From Owenia fusiformis (lineage: Eukaryota; Annelida; Polychaeta; Sabellida; Oweniidae): a stretch of DNA of 64,000 nucleotides. Within the stretch, counting starts at the first letter, position 1. The number at the start of each line of letters is the position of its first letter. The DNA is taken from positions 34,982,572 to 35,046,571 of the forward strand of contig CAIIXF020000012.1 of the NCBI GenBank assembly GCA_903813345.2. The letters are read 5' to 3'. The notes under the pieces are model-generated. The model saw only the letters and a list, made by a program, of their open reading frames with translations, was not told the DNA's origin and did not search any database. The position numbers were made by a program, and so were the translations under genes. This document shows positions 38,901 through 48,301 of this stretch, piece by piece.

Positions 38901-41900
38901 AGTGGAGCGATTTTGTTCATATTTGGTATGTGAATACTAGAAGCATGGCACACTGTCCTATGACACTTTTGGTAGAAGGCGGCCATTTTGAAAAATGGCC
39001 GCCATTTAAACGTATTTTACTATAACTCGAAAAGTAGTGGAGTGATTTTTTTCGTATTTGGTATGTGAATACTAGAAGCATGACACACTGTCCTATGACA
39101 CTTTGGGTAGAAGGCGGCCATTTTGAAAAAAAATTGAAAAATGGCCGCCATTTTAACATATTTTACTATAACTCGAAAAGTAGTGGAGCGATTTTAGAGG
39201 TGGCTACTTAAAAGCATATTATTTCTTCTGATGACAACTTGGCTAGTGAGCAACCATGGTGGCCTTTCTGGTGTGTTGTTTATGATATTTGCTATTCGTT
39301 TGTAAAAATGCCAGCCATTTCTGTTCGATGGGATTCGCTACGCTTTGGCGTTGCTGTTGTTCTGGTTTTACTCTGCTTCTTTATACCACTTAAATGAATT
39401 TTGTGTATGACATCGATTGATTTTTTGGAAAACCTTTCACTGTGCATCATGTCAACGAAATGTTCTTCATGCAGTTGAATTATCTTCTGGACAGGTGATC
39501 ACACAGAAGGAGAGACCTGCGTATCATATCCTTACTAAATATAAACAAAAATGACAAATGAGAAAGGAAAAAAGTGTAAAGCAACCTAGTGGGAAAAGCA
39601 AACTGTAAAGTGTAAAACTGGCAAACATCCTCATCAACGACCACAACTCCGAGGGACATTCCATTCATACTGAAGTCATTAAAATACATGTTGAAGAAAA
39701 ATTGAAAATAATGATATCCAATACTCATAAGATCAAAAATAGTTGTAGATACTATAGTACTCATAAAAGCTGCAGATAACATTTCTTCATCGGGAAAGCA
39801 AGCTGTCTCTTAGTCAGATATTAACTAACGAGCTGGTTCAGAGCACCAGCATGTCAAACTATGTGAATGGGCTCTGTATCCACAAGTTTGCGAGTTCGAG
39901 ACACATGTGCTCTTTGCGTTTAATAATCAACAAAAATCACTTAAACCTGCACTAAAACTGTGTGTCAGATCGATATTAGTATAGGGTTTGGAAACTAATT
40001 GTACCAACAAAAAGAACTTAAAAAACACTGCTACAACATCAACATAAGCTTTCAATAGTAGTGACGATGCAGAAACATGCAAAATGTCACCACACCTTGT
40101 TAAGTATAAAGTACACATTAACTACTGAACAGTCTCAATTAAAGATAAACGTTCGAAACTATTACAATATGTCACCCAATCACTAGTGGTGGTGACATAA
40201 AAATAATGTATAGAAAAATCTACTGAACCAAAATAAACTTTGTGATAGAAGAACTGATTGTTTACTCTAAGTTTTCAACTAAATTTTCAACTAATTTAAC
40301 AGTCATAAAAGTAATAATAAACCTGTTTATAAAGTGGTCTTAACAAGACTATAGAATTTAACAGTCATAAAACCTAAAGAAATATACGAGGAAGGGACCA
40401 TTGTGAATGTAAATGTATAAAGTGTGAAAATTTGAAGCAAATCTGTAAAGTGGTTTTTCTGGAATCGTAATGACAAGATTTATCTACAAACTTCCAAGAT
40501 GGCCGCCAGAATGCAAGATGGCTATCGGAAAGTTAATCAGCTCTATAACTTCTTACCATGTAACATGTGTGAAAATTTGAAGTAAAACTGTTACGTGGTT
40601 TTCATGGAATCGTGATGACAAGATTTATCTAAAAACTTCCAAGATGGCCGACGGAATGCAACAAGGCCACCGAAAAGTTAGTCAGCTCTAGAACTTCATA
40701 CCATGTAACATGTGTGAAAATTCGAAGTAAAACTGTGAAGTGGTTTTTCTGGAATCGTGATTACAAGATTTATCTATAAACCTTCCAAAATGGCTGCCAG
40801 AATGCAAAATGGCCACTGAAAATTTTATCAGCTCTAGAACTTCATACCATGTAACATGTGTGAAAATTTGAAGTTAATCTGTTATGTTGTTTTCCTGGAA
40901 TCACGATGACAAGATTTATCCCAAAATTTCCAAGATGGCCGCCAGAATGCAAGATGGCTGCCGAAAAGTTATTCACCTCTATATTTTCTTACCATGTAAC
41001 ATGTGTGGAAATTTGAAGTAAATCCGTTTGGATTTCCTGAAATCGTGATGACAAGGTTTATCTTAAAACTTCCAAGATGGCTGCCAGAATGCAAGATGGC
41101 CACCAAAAAAATAATGAGGTCTAGGACTTTTTACCATGTAACATGTGTGAACATTTGAAGTACATCTGTTTTGTGGTTTTTGTGGAATCGCAATGACAAT
41201 ATTTATCTGAAAAAAAAATCCAAGATGGCCACCAGAATGCAAGATGGCCGCCGCAAAGTTAATCAGCTCTAGAACTTCTTACCATGTAACATGTGTGAAA
41301 ATTTGAAGTAAATCCGTCTGATGGTTTACCTGGAATCGTGATGACAAGAAAGTGAGACTTCAGAATGCCACCTTGTCTAACCCCGTTTTGGTGCCTTTTG
41401 CCCCTGTTTACATCAATAGAAGAGGTGTTTTCTTTAAGAGGGAAGTCTGTTCTTTCAAACGGTACAATCATTTTATGTGGGAAAGTACCGGACAACAAAA
41501 CTTTTTTTCAGAGGGTCCAGATCAGGGACTATTACCTATACAGGGCCAATCAGTCAGTTTCAAGATAGATACAGGAGCTGATATCAATGTAATGGCATGT
41601 AATACATATATGACGATGTCCCCAAGGCCCAGATTGACCCAAGTTGATAACGCAGTAAAAGCGTATTGAAAATATGCGAAACAGTAAAGCATCAATGGTG
41701 TTACAGACACTTCAGTTCTTCAAATGTACCGTTTATTTACATTAGAGTACATATATTGTGTTACAGACACACTTCACTGTTTTTAAATGTAAAGTTTAAA
41801 ATGTAAAGACAATTTTTATAGTGTACTTGCATATGTTAGTATCAGCTGAAATCAACTCTTTTAATACTTTCTATGTATGTCATATGTAGTTTTAATCTTA

Positions 41901-44192
41901 GCGACTTAAAAGGGGGATGTTATGATATCAGTCGGGGATTTCCCAAGGTACTCTTTATGTCGTTCAGTGTAGATTGCCTCATTCTGGAGTAAGCAAAAAT
42001 TGTATTTCAAACTATATTTCTAGTCCGTTCTCTATCTGTATTTATGGACGATAATCTAACTCCACATTAGGCACAGTCACATTGGGCCTTAAATAAACTG
42101 CAAATGACAAAGGCTCTGTCATAGTGTCCGTTTTATTCAATCATTTCAATAGACATATCACAGTGAAAAACAAATTGACGATCCAAAAAGTTTTACTATA
42201 TGCTTCTTGAAATAAAACCAAATTATCCAAAATATGTCTCTGCAGGAACAAGTTCATGTAAAATCATGTCGTATATTTTGTGTGTTTATCCGGCTTTTCT
42301 TTACTCAGATTAGATAACGTGAAGAGACTTGGCAAAGTATTAGGTTTGTCACCACAGTATTTTAATGGATTTGTCACCAAGAAAGCCAGGAAAGGAGAGT
42401 TCATTGCAAGTTTGAAAGCTGTAATGACACCGTGTGTCAGCAACAAGGACAGCTGTCAGGCGAACAGAAAATGCATACTAAATGCTGGACAAGTTTCTAC
42501 TTATGGAGGAACATGCAGATTCTCCCGTGAATGCACACAGGAACGTTGGTGTAATCAGGGAATGTGTGAACCCATGAAAGATCCAGGGGAACGCTGCAGG
42601 TCGAGTAATGAATGTAAAGGGCTTTCAACATGCGTGCCCTTAGGAAATGGTAAATAGGAACAATTTATCGAGTGCACGTTTTTATTCTATTTATTGTGTA
42701 CATGCTAGATTACTTAATAATTTGTTATTTATACTCAAAAAGGTAAAATACCATTAAAATCAAATATGAAAAAAGCTTAATGGCACTAATGACAAAGGGC
42801 TAATATTTAAAAATAATATCAGATAATACTACTCCTTTAATGATATCAATTGCCAACTTTATAACTACATCGAGTCATTGATATCACGTTGCTATCATGT
42901 GATACTATAACGTTACCCGATTAGAAAGAACAACATGTAACAATGTGGTTGGTGGCTCAATTTGCTGGAACCATTAATAAATAACATGTATACATATATT
43001 TTACAACATACATGCATATAGTCAAATAGAAAAACAATATTATTTAATATTTTATAATATGAGGCTGAAAACAGTCATTTATAATGAATATTCATAGGAA
43101 TATGTGAGGAGACATGCAGAACTGACAGTGATTGCTTACAATACGAGTACTGTACTGTTGGAGGGAGATGTGTAATGAGACGCGATCCGTGCGAGAACGT
43201 ATATTGCTGTACAAGAAGCCAAGAATGCCCAGGGGAAATGTACTGCAGGAATGGACAATGCCAAGGTAAGTAAACAATTATGATATTGCACTCCATTCTT
43301 TATTTATAATCATTTCCAAGGCAAGACCATATATACGAGCACAGGAATTAGATCGGAAAGCAGAACATTAGCACTTGACTTTAATTGACAATATTGAGTT
43401 AATATTATTAACAAGTATATTTAAAAAAATAAATTAAAGACATTTCACGTTGCTGAATGGACCACAAACCTTCAATAATATCTGGCATTAATGTGTTCTT
43501 TCTGAGAAAGGGTCACTGGCGTGTTACTGGAAGGATATAATCATATTTTTAAGATACAATTCGTCTTAGTACAGTTGCTGAGGAAGTAGTCATCTGCAGT
43601 CTGAAATGCCACGGACCAGACCCCAGGAAACCCGATAATATCAGACCAGGACATATCGTAAATATCACTTACTCTTGTACATTTATCCGAAGGGCGGAAA
43701 TGGGGCACAAGAACCTGAAGGGCGAAATAAAGTATGTTAATTAGAATTGACTCTAGCAGGTCAATACAAGATAATGTAGTACTCTAATAACGTATTCTCT
43801 GTCACAGTGTCTGTTTTACCCAATCGCTTCCCTTAAAATAACATTGTAGAAGGAAATCGAATATCCGAAAAGTTTGCTTATTTACCATTTCAGTAATATG
43901 CTTCTTGAAATAAAACCAAATTCTCAAAATCTGGCTCAAGAGAAACAAGTTCATGTAAAAACCTGTATCGTATATTTTGTGTTTATCAGGCTTTTCTTTA
44001 CTCAGCTTAGACAACACGAAGAGACTTGGCGTTGTAAAAGGTGAATCACCACAATACTTCAGTGGATTTGTCACCAAGAAAGCAAGGAAAGGAGAGTTCA
44101 CTGCAAGTTTGAAAGCTGTAATGACAACGTGTGTGAGTAACAAAGACAGCTGCGCGGCTAACAGAAAATGCACATTGAATGCTGGACAATAA
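20960..44192 (+). CDS. Secreted Cys-rich protein with duplicated A-B-D-C module (8 exons)
   Basis: Exons: 20960-20999 (signal peptide MRSIVVFAALGIIG), 21374-21613 (A), 21830-22024 (B), 36223-36379 (D), 42309-42649 (C fused to A'), 43098-43265 (B'), 43575-43731 (D') and 44006-44192 (C', TAA). All phases agree (1-1, 1-1, 1-2, 2-1, 1-1, 1-2, 2-end) and give 494 residues. A/B modules have dense Cys patterns (CWCNLGICEPM, GICEETCR.DSDC, MYCRNGQCQ) resembling dickkopf N-terminal or EB-type repeats. D/C modules (ICSLNCHGPDPRKP, KKARKGEF, DSC.ANRKC) match nothing I recognise. Module A begins with five Cys spaced every four residues; A' lacks this. Paralogous exons are very similar, so the duplication is recent. 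Function is unknown: a secreted signalling, adhesion or matrix protein is possible. Alternatives are two adjacent genes, but no second signal exon is visible before C-A'. Confidence 0.82.
22470..24500. repeat. Inverted repeat pair (~75 bp arms, 1.9 kb apart)
   Basis: 'gtatgtacagagatcgccta' with 'gtgggtgatcaaagactcga' at 22482-22545 is repeated in reverse complement at about 24420-24495. The spacer is AT-rich with no recognised protein; a 100-codon frame at 22832-23134 has no family signature. Confidence 0.65.
25175..25479. mobile_element. TGGCGGATCC-ended MITE
   Basis: The left end 'atggcggatccggagg' and right end 'cctggatccgccactgg' invert. The interior has long GGGGCCC runs and 'aggccaaattttgaagaaaa', shared with the copy at 48858. 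It is related to 13372-13634. Confidence 0.75.
25482..25617. mobile_element. ~136-bp palindromic MITE (CCTTGGTCACAT ends)
   Basis: The element is almost fully self-complementary: 'ccttggtcacatttgc' to 'gcatatgtgaccaatgc', with a core of 'cggccgattgagtattttgt' and its complement. A second copy lies at 49496-49632. It abuts the preceding MITE directly. Confidence 0.75.
26090..27200 (-). pseudogene. LINE reverse-transcriptase fragment, decayed
   Basis: Minus-strand reading shows SPGSDGFT-like DNA near 27110, an EKAFD-like block near 26940, GVRQGCPLSPYLFIL near 26770, and the catalytic YADD at 26637-26648. The thumb/connection region is open at 26097-26576 (GITIPLSNRQ, GKITLVKSLLLSQ). Stops and frame breaks lie between blocks, and the 5' part and endonuclease are missing. 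It is a 5'-truncated dead copy of a non-LTR retrotransposon. Confidence 0.8.
27274..27433. mobile_element. 160-bp MITE with GGTGAATTCGTACGATCC ends
   Basis: Perfect 18-bp terminal inverted repeats, 'ggtgaattcgtacgatcc' and 'ggatcgtacgaattcacc'. A lone similar end lies at 25777, so the family may bracket the LINE fragment. Confidence 0.8.
27590..27607. repeat. Poly-G tract
   Basis: A homopolymer run of about 16 G that is likely to be unstable and error-prone in assembly. Confidence 0.8.
27804..27972. mobile_element. ~170-bp MITE ('ggtcctatcaaattatggtc' family)
   Basis: It contains 'gaggtcctatcaaattatgg', 'ccctcattatcttatacgca' and 'aaaggggaccataatcccc'. The same sequence appears in reverse orientation at 49200-49369. 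Confidence 0.7.
28738..28836. mobile_element. Near-perfect hairpin MITE
   Basis: Arms 'caccaacggcgctttgatgg' plus 'cgctttaatgc' and their exact complement enclose a loop of about 10 bp ('ggctctgcac'). Extended arms reach 'aagttt' and 'aactta'. The stem should form a very stable cruciform. Confidence 0.8.
28980..30340. repeat. Degenerate ~33-36 bp minisatellite
   Basis: The unit 'tgtactttctccagtgtgta' followed by 'tgaacaaatattttg' recurs with substitutions and indels across about 1.3 kb. Plus-strand frames across it are artefacts of the repeat. Confidence 0.75.
31400..33050. repeat. ~160-bp tandem array ending in an ACGGACGGAC tract
   Basis: About seven units each contain 'ttttaggacggaaaatccaa', 'aatggctgccttgacattta' and 'ccctgaaaatttgaaattga'. 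The array ends with 'gtacggacggacagacggac' and 'tatggccccacactatgcgg'. The layout (array plus ACGG tract) is that of non-autonomous array transposons. Confidence 0.75.
33511..35308. mobile_element. CTCACATGGT-ended element with ~350-bp tandem units
   Basis: 'ctcacatggtgagc' at the left and 'accatgtgag' at the right invert. A CCGTCCGTCCGT tract follows the left end. About five units (from about 33618, 33970, 34311, 34757 and 35092) repeat 'acctctgtcgataggattcc', 'gactcctggttcaaaagct' and 'caaaatggccgccattttt'. The terminal motif is typical of abundant non-autonomous elements in molluscan genomes (general knowledge). Confidence 0.7.
37325..37850. repeat. ~145-bp array, left arm
   Basis: About three to four units contain 'cttgtcatcacgattcc', 'acatgttacatggtaagaag' and 'gcggccatcttgcattctgg'. 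They are the inverse of the array at 40440-41345. Confidence 0.75.
38075..39334. mobile_element. ATCCCATCGAA-ended element with ~145-bp tandem units, nested
   Basis: Ends 'atcccatcgaa' and 'ttcgatgggat' invert. A CCGTCCGTCC tract lies at 38115-38156. Six units repeat 'actcgaaaagtagtggagcg', 'atatttggtatgtgaatact', 'gcacactgtcctatgacact' and 'aaggcggccatttt'. It sits inside the Harbinger-like element, which is itself inside the LTR retrotransposon. Confidence 0.75.
40440..41345. repeat. ~145-bp array, right arm
   Basis: About six units with 'ggaatcgtgatgacaagatt', 'cttccaagatggccgccaga' and 'ttaccatgtaacatgtgtga'. These are complementary to 37325-37850, so the transcript or single strand could fold over several hundred bases. 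Confidence 0.8.
41918..42060 (+). repeat. 3' LTR
   Basis: Starts TGTTATGATATCAG right after the purine tract and ends 'ggacgataatctaac'. It is similar to the solo LTR at 14568-14711. Confidence 0.7.
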
Positions 44193-44196
44193 TAAA
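44191..44196 (+). terminator. Polyadenylation signal overlapping the stop of the Cys-rich gene
   Basis: AATAAA begins within the terminal TAA codon (44190-44192). If it is used, the 3'UTR would be very short. A later signal may be used instead. Confidence 0.4.
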
Positions 44197-44374
44197 ACAA
44201 CATTCAGAATATTCAGTAATCGTAATGATAATTCTGGTCACTTAATGAACGTTTACCAATGAACTATTTACGATTTAAATGTACATTCATTGAAGAGAAT
44301 AAGAAATACATTTATGACAATGCAATTTAAATTTGGAAATTAAGTTGATTCTTGCATAATGTTAAAATGACATG

Positions 44375-44430
44375 CATGATCTGCAAGGCTGACAGAAAAT
44401 GCATTATTAAATGCTGGCCAAAGGACAACG
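44375..44430 (+). pseudogene. Relic of a further C-module end
   Basis: 'ggctgacagaaaatgcatta' followed by 'aatgctgg' resembles the end of modules C and C' (ANRKC.LNAG), but it has no flanking exon or splice site. It is a remnant of an additional duplication. Confidence 0.45.
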
Positions 44431-45129
44431 TGTAGTATGGCAAGTGATTTTAGATGGTTTATCTTTCACTATGAGTACTTTCTGGCCATAAATACATGCA
44501 GTGTTTCTTTTTATCAAACGATATGTTTTCTGTCAAGTAGGTCCACATGATTATAAAAATAACCCTCAAAGCCAACCCTCATTGGAGCTAGTAGTTGTTT
44601 TACCTTAAAGACTCACCCCCGCTATAAAAGGCCTGAATCAGTTGAAAAAACATGGCTGAATTCAAAATTTAGACAAAATCTGAGCTCACTGACATTTTCC
44701 TCATTTTCTCTAGTTATAGAAACCCTATCACTCTATAAATTGTCACAGTTATCTATGAATATAGGAGGCATTGAAACATGTTAAATCCAGTCCAAGATAT
44801 TATTTACTTTTGTAATTATTACTGTTTAATTTCTGATATTGGAACAACTGAGAAGGAGGAGCCTATTTTGAAATGAGCCAATCACAACAGGCGATCCGTG
44901 CATATTTAGAGGTCAACAAAAGCACATGGCCTAAAATATCTGCAGTAAATGAAGTATTATTGATATTAACTTACCCTGATCCTGGCTGAGGCATTTCAAG
45001 TGATGTGATCTTTATATATCCAACAGTGATAGTTAATCCAATTACATGCACATAGTCATGTTGTATTTATATGTTATTAATCTTGTAAATAATCTATGGA
45101 ATGTGGTAAAGTATAAGTATATTGTATAA

Positions 45130-46767
45130 TTAAAATATAGAATCCATCCATTTGTTCCAAATATTGTTTTTGTAATTAGTTGTGTAGTCCTTCAAAACTT
45201 TTCTTTGTTTGAAGGGATTCAGTGGATCATCAATTTCAGTAATGCTGGAATAATCACGGTCTACATTTTCATTCCAGTGGACGACAGCTAGATTAGTTCT
45301 TATTTCGAATTGTTGCTTTTTAAAGACAACACGCTTATCATGGAAAATATTCAACGTATTGTTGAAGCTCTCAACATAAAATGTGTCCATAGCTTCTGTA
45401 TAATGTTCAGCGTGTCTATAAATTTCTGTTTTTTTAATTGATGATAATAATAATTGTTCTGCAATGGGTGAGGTGATTCTAATTTTCTCTAATCTGTAGT
45501 TGATATTTGTTTTACAGCTTGATATGGCATCGCAATTTAAATGGTTGTCCTTATAATGGTTTGGAATTTGCTCTAGTTTCATCCTGATTGTATTCGGATT
45601 CTTATCACAGTTTCGAATAACTTGCTGTGCTCTTTTTCGTGCCCCATCGGGTTTGTCTATGAGTTCCGAGTGCCACGTCTCGCCATCTTTATATTTGGGC
45701 CCCTTACAAACTTTGTTTATTTCACGACTGAATGACTTTGCCGCATGCCATGTGTCATTCTGGTTTAAAGTTTCCTTGCCACCAGGTCCTCTGTGCTCAC
45801 GGATTATTTTATTGATTGTACCGTTGTTGTCATGGGCATGAATATTTATTTTAACTTGTTCAGCATCAAAAAATTCATACATCCGTTTAGTACCCAATGC
45901 CTCATGCTTTTGAGATGACATTTCATCTTCCTTTGAAACATGTTCAGAACGTATAACTCTGTGTTTGTTGTGGCCCAAACATATCACATCACAATCAAAC
46001 GCATTTCTTCTACCACCATGTCGAGCATCCGTCATGATATTGATACCATTTGCCTCGACATCAGGATACGTCCCCTTTTCTTCATCTAAGGCAGCTTTGC
46101 AAGATTCTTTCATCGCTTCACTGATATGAGAAGATAATTCATTTGTATAAGTCTTCTCTTTTCTCCAACCTAGATGGCCCATACCGACTGCTTTAACAAC
46201 ATTCTCATATTGTGAAGGCAGTAGCCCACTTGTCAACTGTCCAAAGAAAAAACGAAGATTGACGTAAGCCTCGCTATTTGGTAAGTGGGGTGAGGAAGGC
46301 CATCTTACATAATGTTCGCTGACCTGGCATTTAAATGCAATTGTTGCTGCATGTCCATGTAATACTACTTCTTGCAACTGAAGTTCCGCTTGACATATTC
46401 TGCTATGATGTTCAACTAAACTTACAAGTTTTTTGACAGTTTTTTCAGTTGTAAAAAATATTGGTTGCTCAGTTTCATGTCTCTCTAGTGGTGTGTACCA
46501 AGACTCTGGCTCAAGATTGCCTTCAGATGATGCTGAAGTATGTGTGTTGCTACTTGCAGATGGCATATTGTGTGTTAGCCAATAGTCTAATGCTATTTCT
46601 ATGGCATCTACATTGCCATTCAGGTGTAAAAACTTCTTTATTTTACTCGTTTTTCCAAGCAAAGTTTCCTTCTTCTCTTGACCTCCTGCACATTCAATTG
46701 AGAATCTTGAGGAACGCCCATGCTTTTCTCTATATTCCTTCTTTTTCTTAGCTTTACTTGCCATCAT
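45130..46767 (-). CDS. Kolobok-like DDE transposase, 545 aa, intact
   Basis: A single uninterrupted exon begins MMASKAKKKKEYREKHG, a basic N-terminus fitting nuclear import. The core has TDARHGGRR (D247), HAHDNNGT (D313), NDTWHAAKSF (D338, H341) and YVESFNNTL (E466). The D-x2-H-x2-K block and the late VES-N block are typical of the Kolobok-type catalytic domain, which cuts at TTAA. No THAP or BED zinc finger is obvious. The role is excision and insertion of the 44609-48626 element. The exact superfamily is inferred from motif order plus TTAA flanks. Confidence 0.72.
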   Translation of the reverse strand: MMASKAKKKKEYREKHGRSSRFSIECAGGQEKKETLLGKTSKIKKFLHLNGNVDAIEIALDYWLTHNMPSASSNTHTSASSEGNLEPESWYTPLERHETEQPIFFTTEKTVKKLVSLVEHHSRICQAELQLQEVVLHGHAATIAFKCQVSEHYVRWPSSPHLPNSEAYVNLRFFFGQLTSGLLPSQYENVVKAVGMGHLGWRKEKTYTNELSSHISEAMKESCKAALDEEKGTYPDVEANGINIMTDARHGGRRNAFDCDVICLGHNKHRVIRSEHVSKEDEMSSQKHEALGTKRMYEFFDAEQVKINIHAHDNNGTINKIIREHRGPGGKETLNQNDTWHAAKSFSREINKVCKGPKYKDGETWHSELIDKPDGARKRAQQVIRNCDKNPNTIRMKLEQIPNHYKDNHLNCDAISSCKTNINYRLEKIRITSPIAEQLLLSSIKKTEIYRHAEHYTEAMDTFYVESFNNTLNIFHDKRVVFKKQQFEIRTNLAVVHWNENVDRDYSSITEIDDPLNPFKQRKVLKDYTTNYKNNIWNKWMDSIF

Positions 46768-47602
46768 ACAGTTTAGGATTGCTACAATGTGTGTCTTGCC
46801 TAGTAACTGTTAGTAAGATATGTGAAAAGGCACAAATGTAACAGTTGAAAACACATGGCAATTTAGGCAAAGGGTGTACCTTAGGGATGTGACAGTGTGG
46901 GAAATATATAACCATAATTATATTTATTTTAGTTATTAAGCTAGGGAGTGCAAAAATGATAAGCCATATTTTATTGTTGCATTATAACCACATTTCTTTT
47001 TTGTTCTTACTCAAATTCTAGCCATAATTTAATGATGAAAGTTCAGAAAAATAAAAAATCCAGGTAACTGTTTGCAACTTATGCCATGAGGCACATAAGT
47101 GGTACAGCCCCAATTAAAAATCTCAGAGGTCTAGGATTTGCCTGCTTTCACCACTTAGCTATAAAATTGAAAAATTGGGAAATTCAAGAGATTTTCTACA
47201 TGCCTCATTGACAAAGTCAGGGAGTCATGTTTATTAATTATCAATCATGGTCACATCAATAGAAACCTAGATTTGGACCTTACAAGAGTTCATGTGGATG
47301 TACCATATCATGAACACAGGGGTGAACAAATTACACTCTTCCACATATGAAGATTATATGTTAGATTTCTGGTGACATTCAACATTTAATGTACCTTCCC
47401 GAGTGAGTATATCTGAGATTCCAGATGATGAATCCACCAGAGAGTATTTATTATTAAAACCTCCAAGAATTGGAGAAAGCCTTGGTTTTCCCATAGTAAT
47501 ATACATTTATCAAGCTGCATTTCACTGGTCTTTCAGATTCTAAAAACTAAATCTATGATCCAAGAAACAGTGTCATTTTATGTTTGAAGTTCAAGCAGTG
47601 AA

Positions 47603-48301
47603 ATGGAAAGCAGAACTTACAGCTTGAAGATAAATGTAACTGAGGAACAGAGGTTAGTGATAGAATCCCTATATGATCACTATGACTGGAACTTTGACCC
47701 CATTGAGGACAGCTACAAGAACAGTAGGTTGAATAATACAGAAAAAACAGTAAATGTGAATAGAAGAAAAGCAGCAAAGAGGAAAACATCAGCTAGTATC
47801 TCTTCAGAAACAGTAGCAATTTGTTCTTTAGAAACAGTAGCCACTGATTCTTCAACAGAAGACGAAAGTCAAGCAAGTCAGTCAATCAGCATTTTGACTG
47901 GTATGATACCACAACATGTATCTACAGAGCCTCCGCAGCCTCCTAACAATGATTCCCCTAGTTCTAATGAAGAGTCACATGATTGTCCGCATTGTTTCTG
48001 GAACCCATGTGTTGTCAATGAAGCCAAGTATGAGCCATTTTGGAGGACAACAAATGCAACTCCATCATTGTCAAACATTATAACAAGGAGAAAACTGTAC
48101 AAGGAATTTTGGAGAATGATAAACAATCTAGGACTATGGAGACATCCTAACTATTTAACCAAAAAGGCAGCTTCCAAAAGTAGTGACAGAAGTATAATAT
48201 ACCATAAAAGGGAGATAATGCCCACATGTGTTGTCACACAAGTGAGAGAATGGTTCCCGAATCCACCTGGCATTGAATATAAAGGACATGTTTACCAGTG
48301 A
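47603..48301 (+). CDS. Accessory protein of the Kolobok-like element, P2X7-tail-like Zn domain
   Basis: A 232-residue intact frame opposite the transposase. The first ~45 residues are acidic and the next ~85 are Ser/Thr-rich and probably disordered. The C-terminal ~100 residues hold CPHCFWNPC, then YKEFWRMINNLG, then REIMPTCVVTQVREWFPNP. This order (Cys cluster, Y-x-x-F-W, P-x-C-V-V-x-x-I/V-R-x-x-F/Y-P) resembles the intracellular ballast domain of P2X7 receptors that occurs in many invertebrate stand-alone proteins. There are no membrane segments, so it is not a channel. It may bind DNA or metal for transposition. The assignment is tentative. Confidence 0.55.
   Translation: MESRTYSLKINVTEEQRLVIESLYDHYDWNFDPIEDSYKNSRLNNTEKTVNVNRRKAAKRKTSASISSETVAICSLETVATDSSTEDESQASQSISILTGMIPQHVSTEPPQPPNNDSPSSNEESHDCPHCFWNPCVVNEAKYEPFWRTTNATPSLSNIITRRKLYKEFWRMINNLGLWRHPNYLTKKAASKSSDRSIIYHKREIMPTCVVTQVREWFPNPPGIEYKGHVYQ

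Larger units (their letters stand above)
37149..41531. mobile_element. 4.4 kb inverted-repeat element with TTA target duplication (Harbinger-like)
   Basis: Ends 'tagtccccgatctg' and 'cagatcagggacta' invert. Homology continues for about 280 bp on each arm ('gtccggtactttcccacata' inverts at about 41484). TTA flanks both ends (37146-37148 and 41532-41534). The insertion splits a retroelement protease frame, which would read through if the element and one TTA were absent, so the boundaries are well supported. Both arms continue into ~145-bp arrays. A 3-bp TWA-type duplication suggests PIF/Harbinger mobilisation. No transposase is seen. Confidence 0.75.
36485..42060 (+). mobile_element. Decayed Gypsy-type LTR retrotransposon in the D-C intron
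   Basis: The 5' LTR remnant (about 36490-36610) and 3' LTR (41918-42060) share 'cattctggag' and 'tatttatggacgataatct'. A purine tract 'aaaaggggga' at 41908-41917 directly precedes the 3' LTR. Internal coding traces include the gag/pol junction near 37060-37140 and an aspartic-protease block with DTGAD at about 41566-41580. Reverse transcriptase, RNase H and integrase are missing, and a 4.4 kb DNA element is inserted in the protease region. It is a dead, internally deleted copy. Confidence 0.75.

Noticed and set aside
41352-41669. 105-codon frame fusing a novel stretch to an aspartic-protease motif
   Set aside because: It is a chimera made by the end of the inserted Harbinger-like element reading into the retroelement protease. 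It is not a gene.
42280-42308. A broken splice acceptor at the start of the C-A' exon ('atccgg' versus 'atcagg' at the C' copy)
   Set aside because: At first this looked like a mutated acceptor. Exon D ends in phase 2 and the downstream 'ttactcag' acceptor gives the correct frame in both copies, so the upstream AG is not needed.
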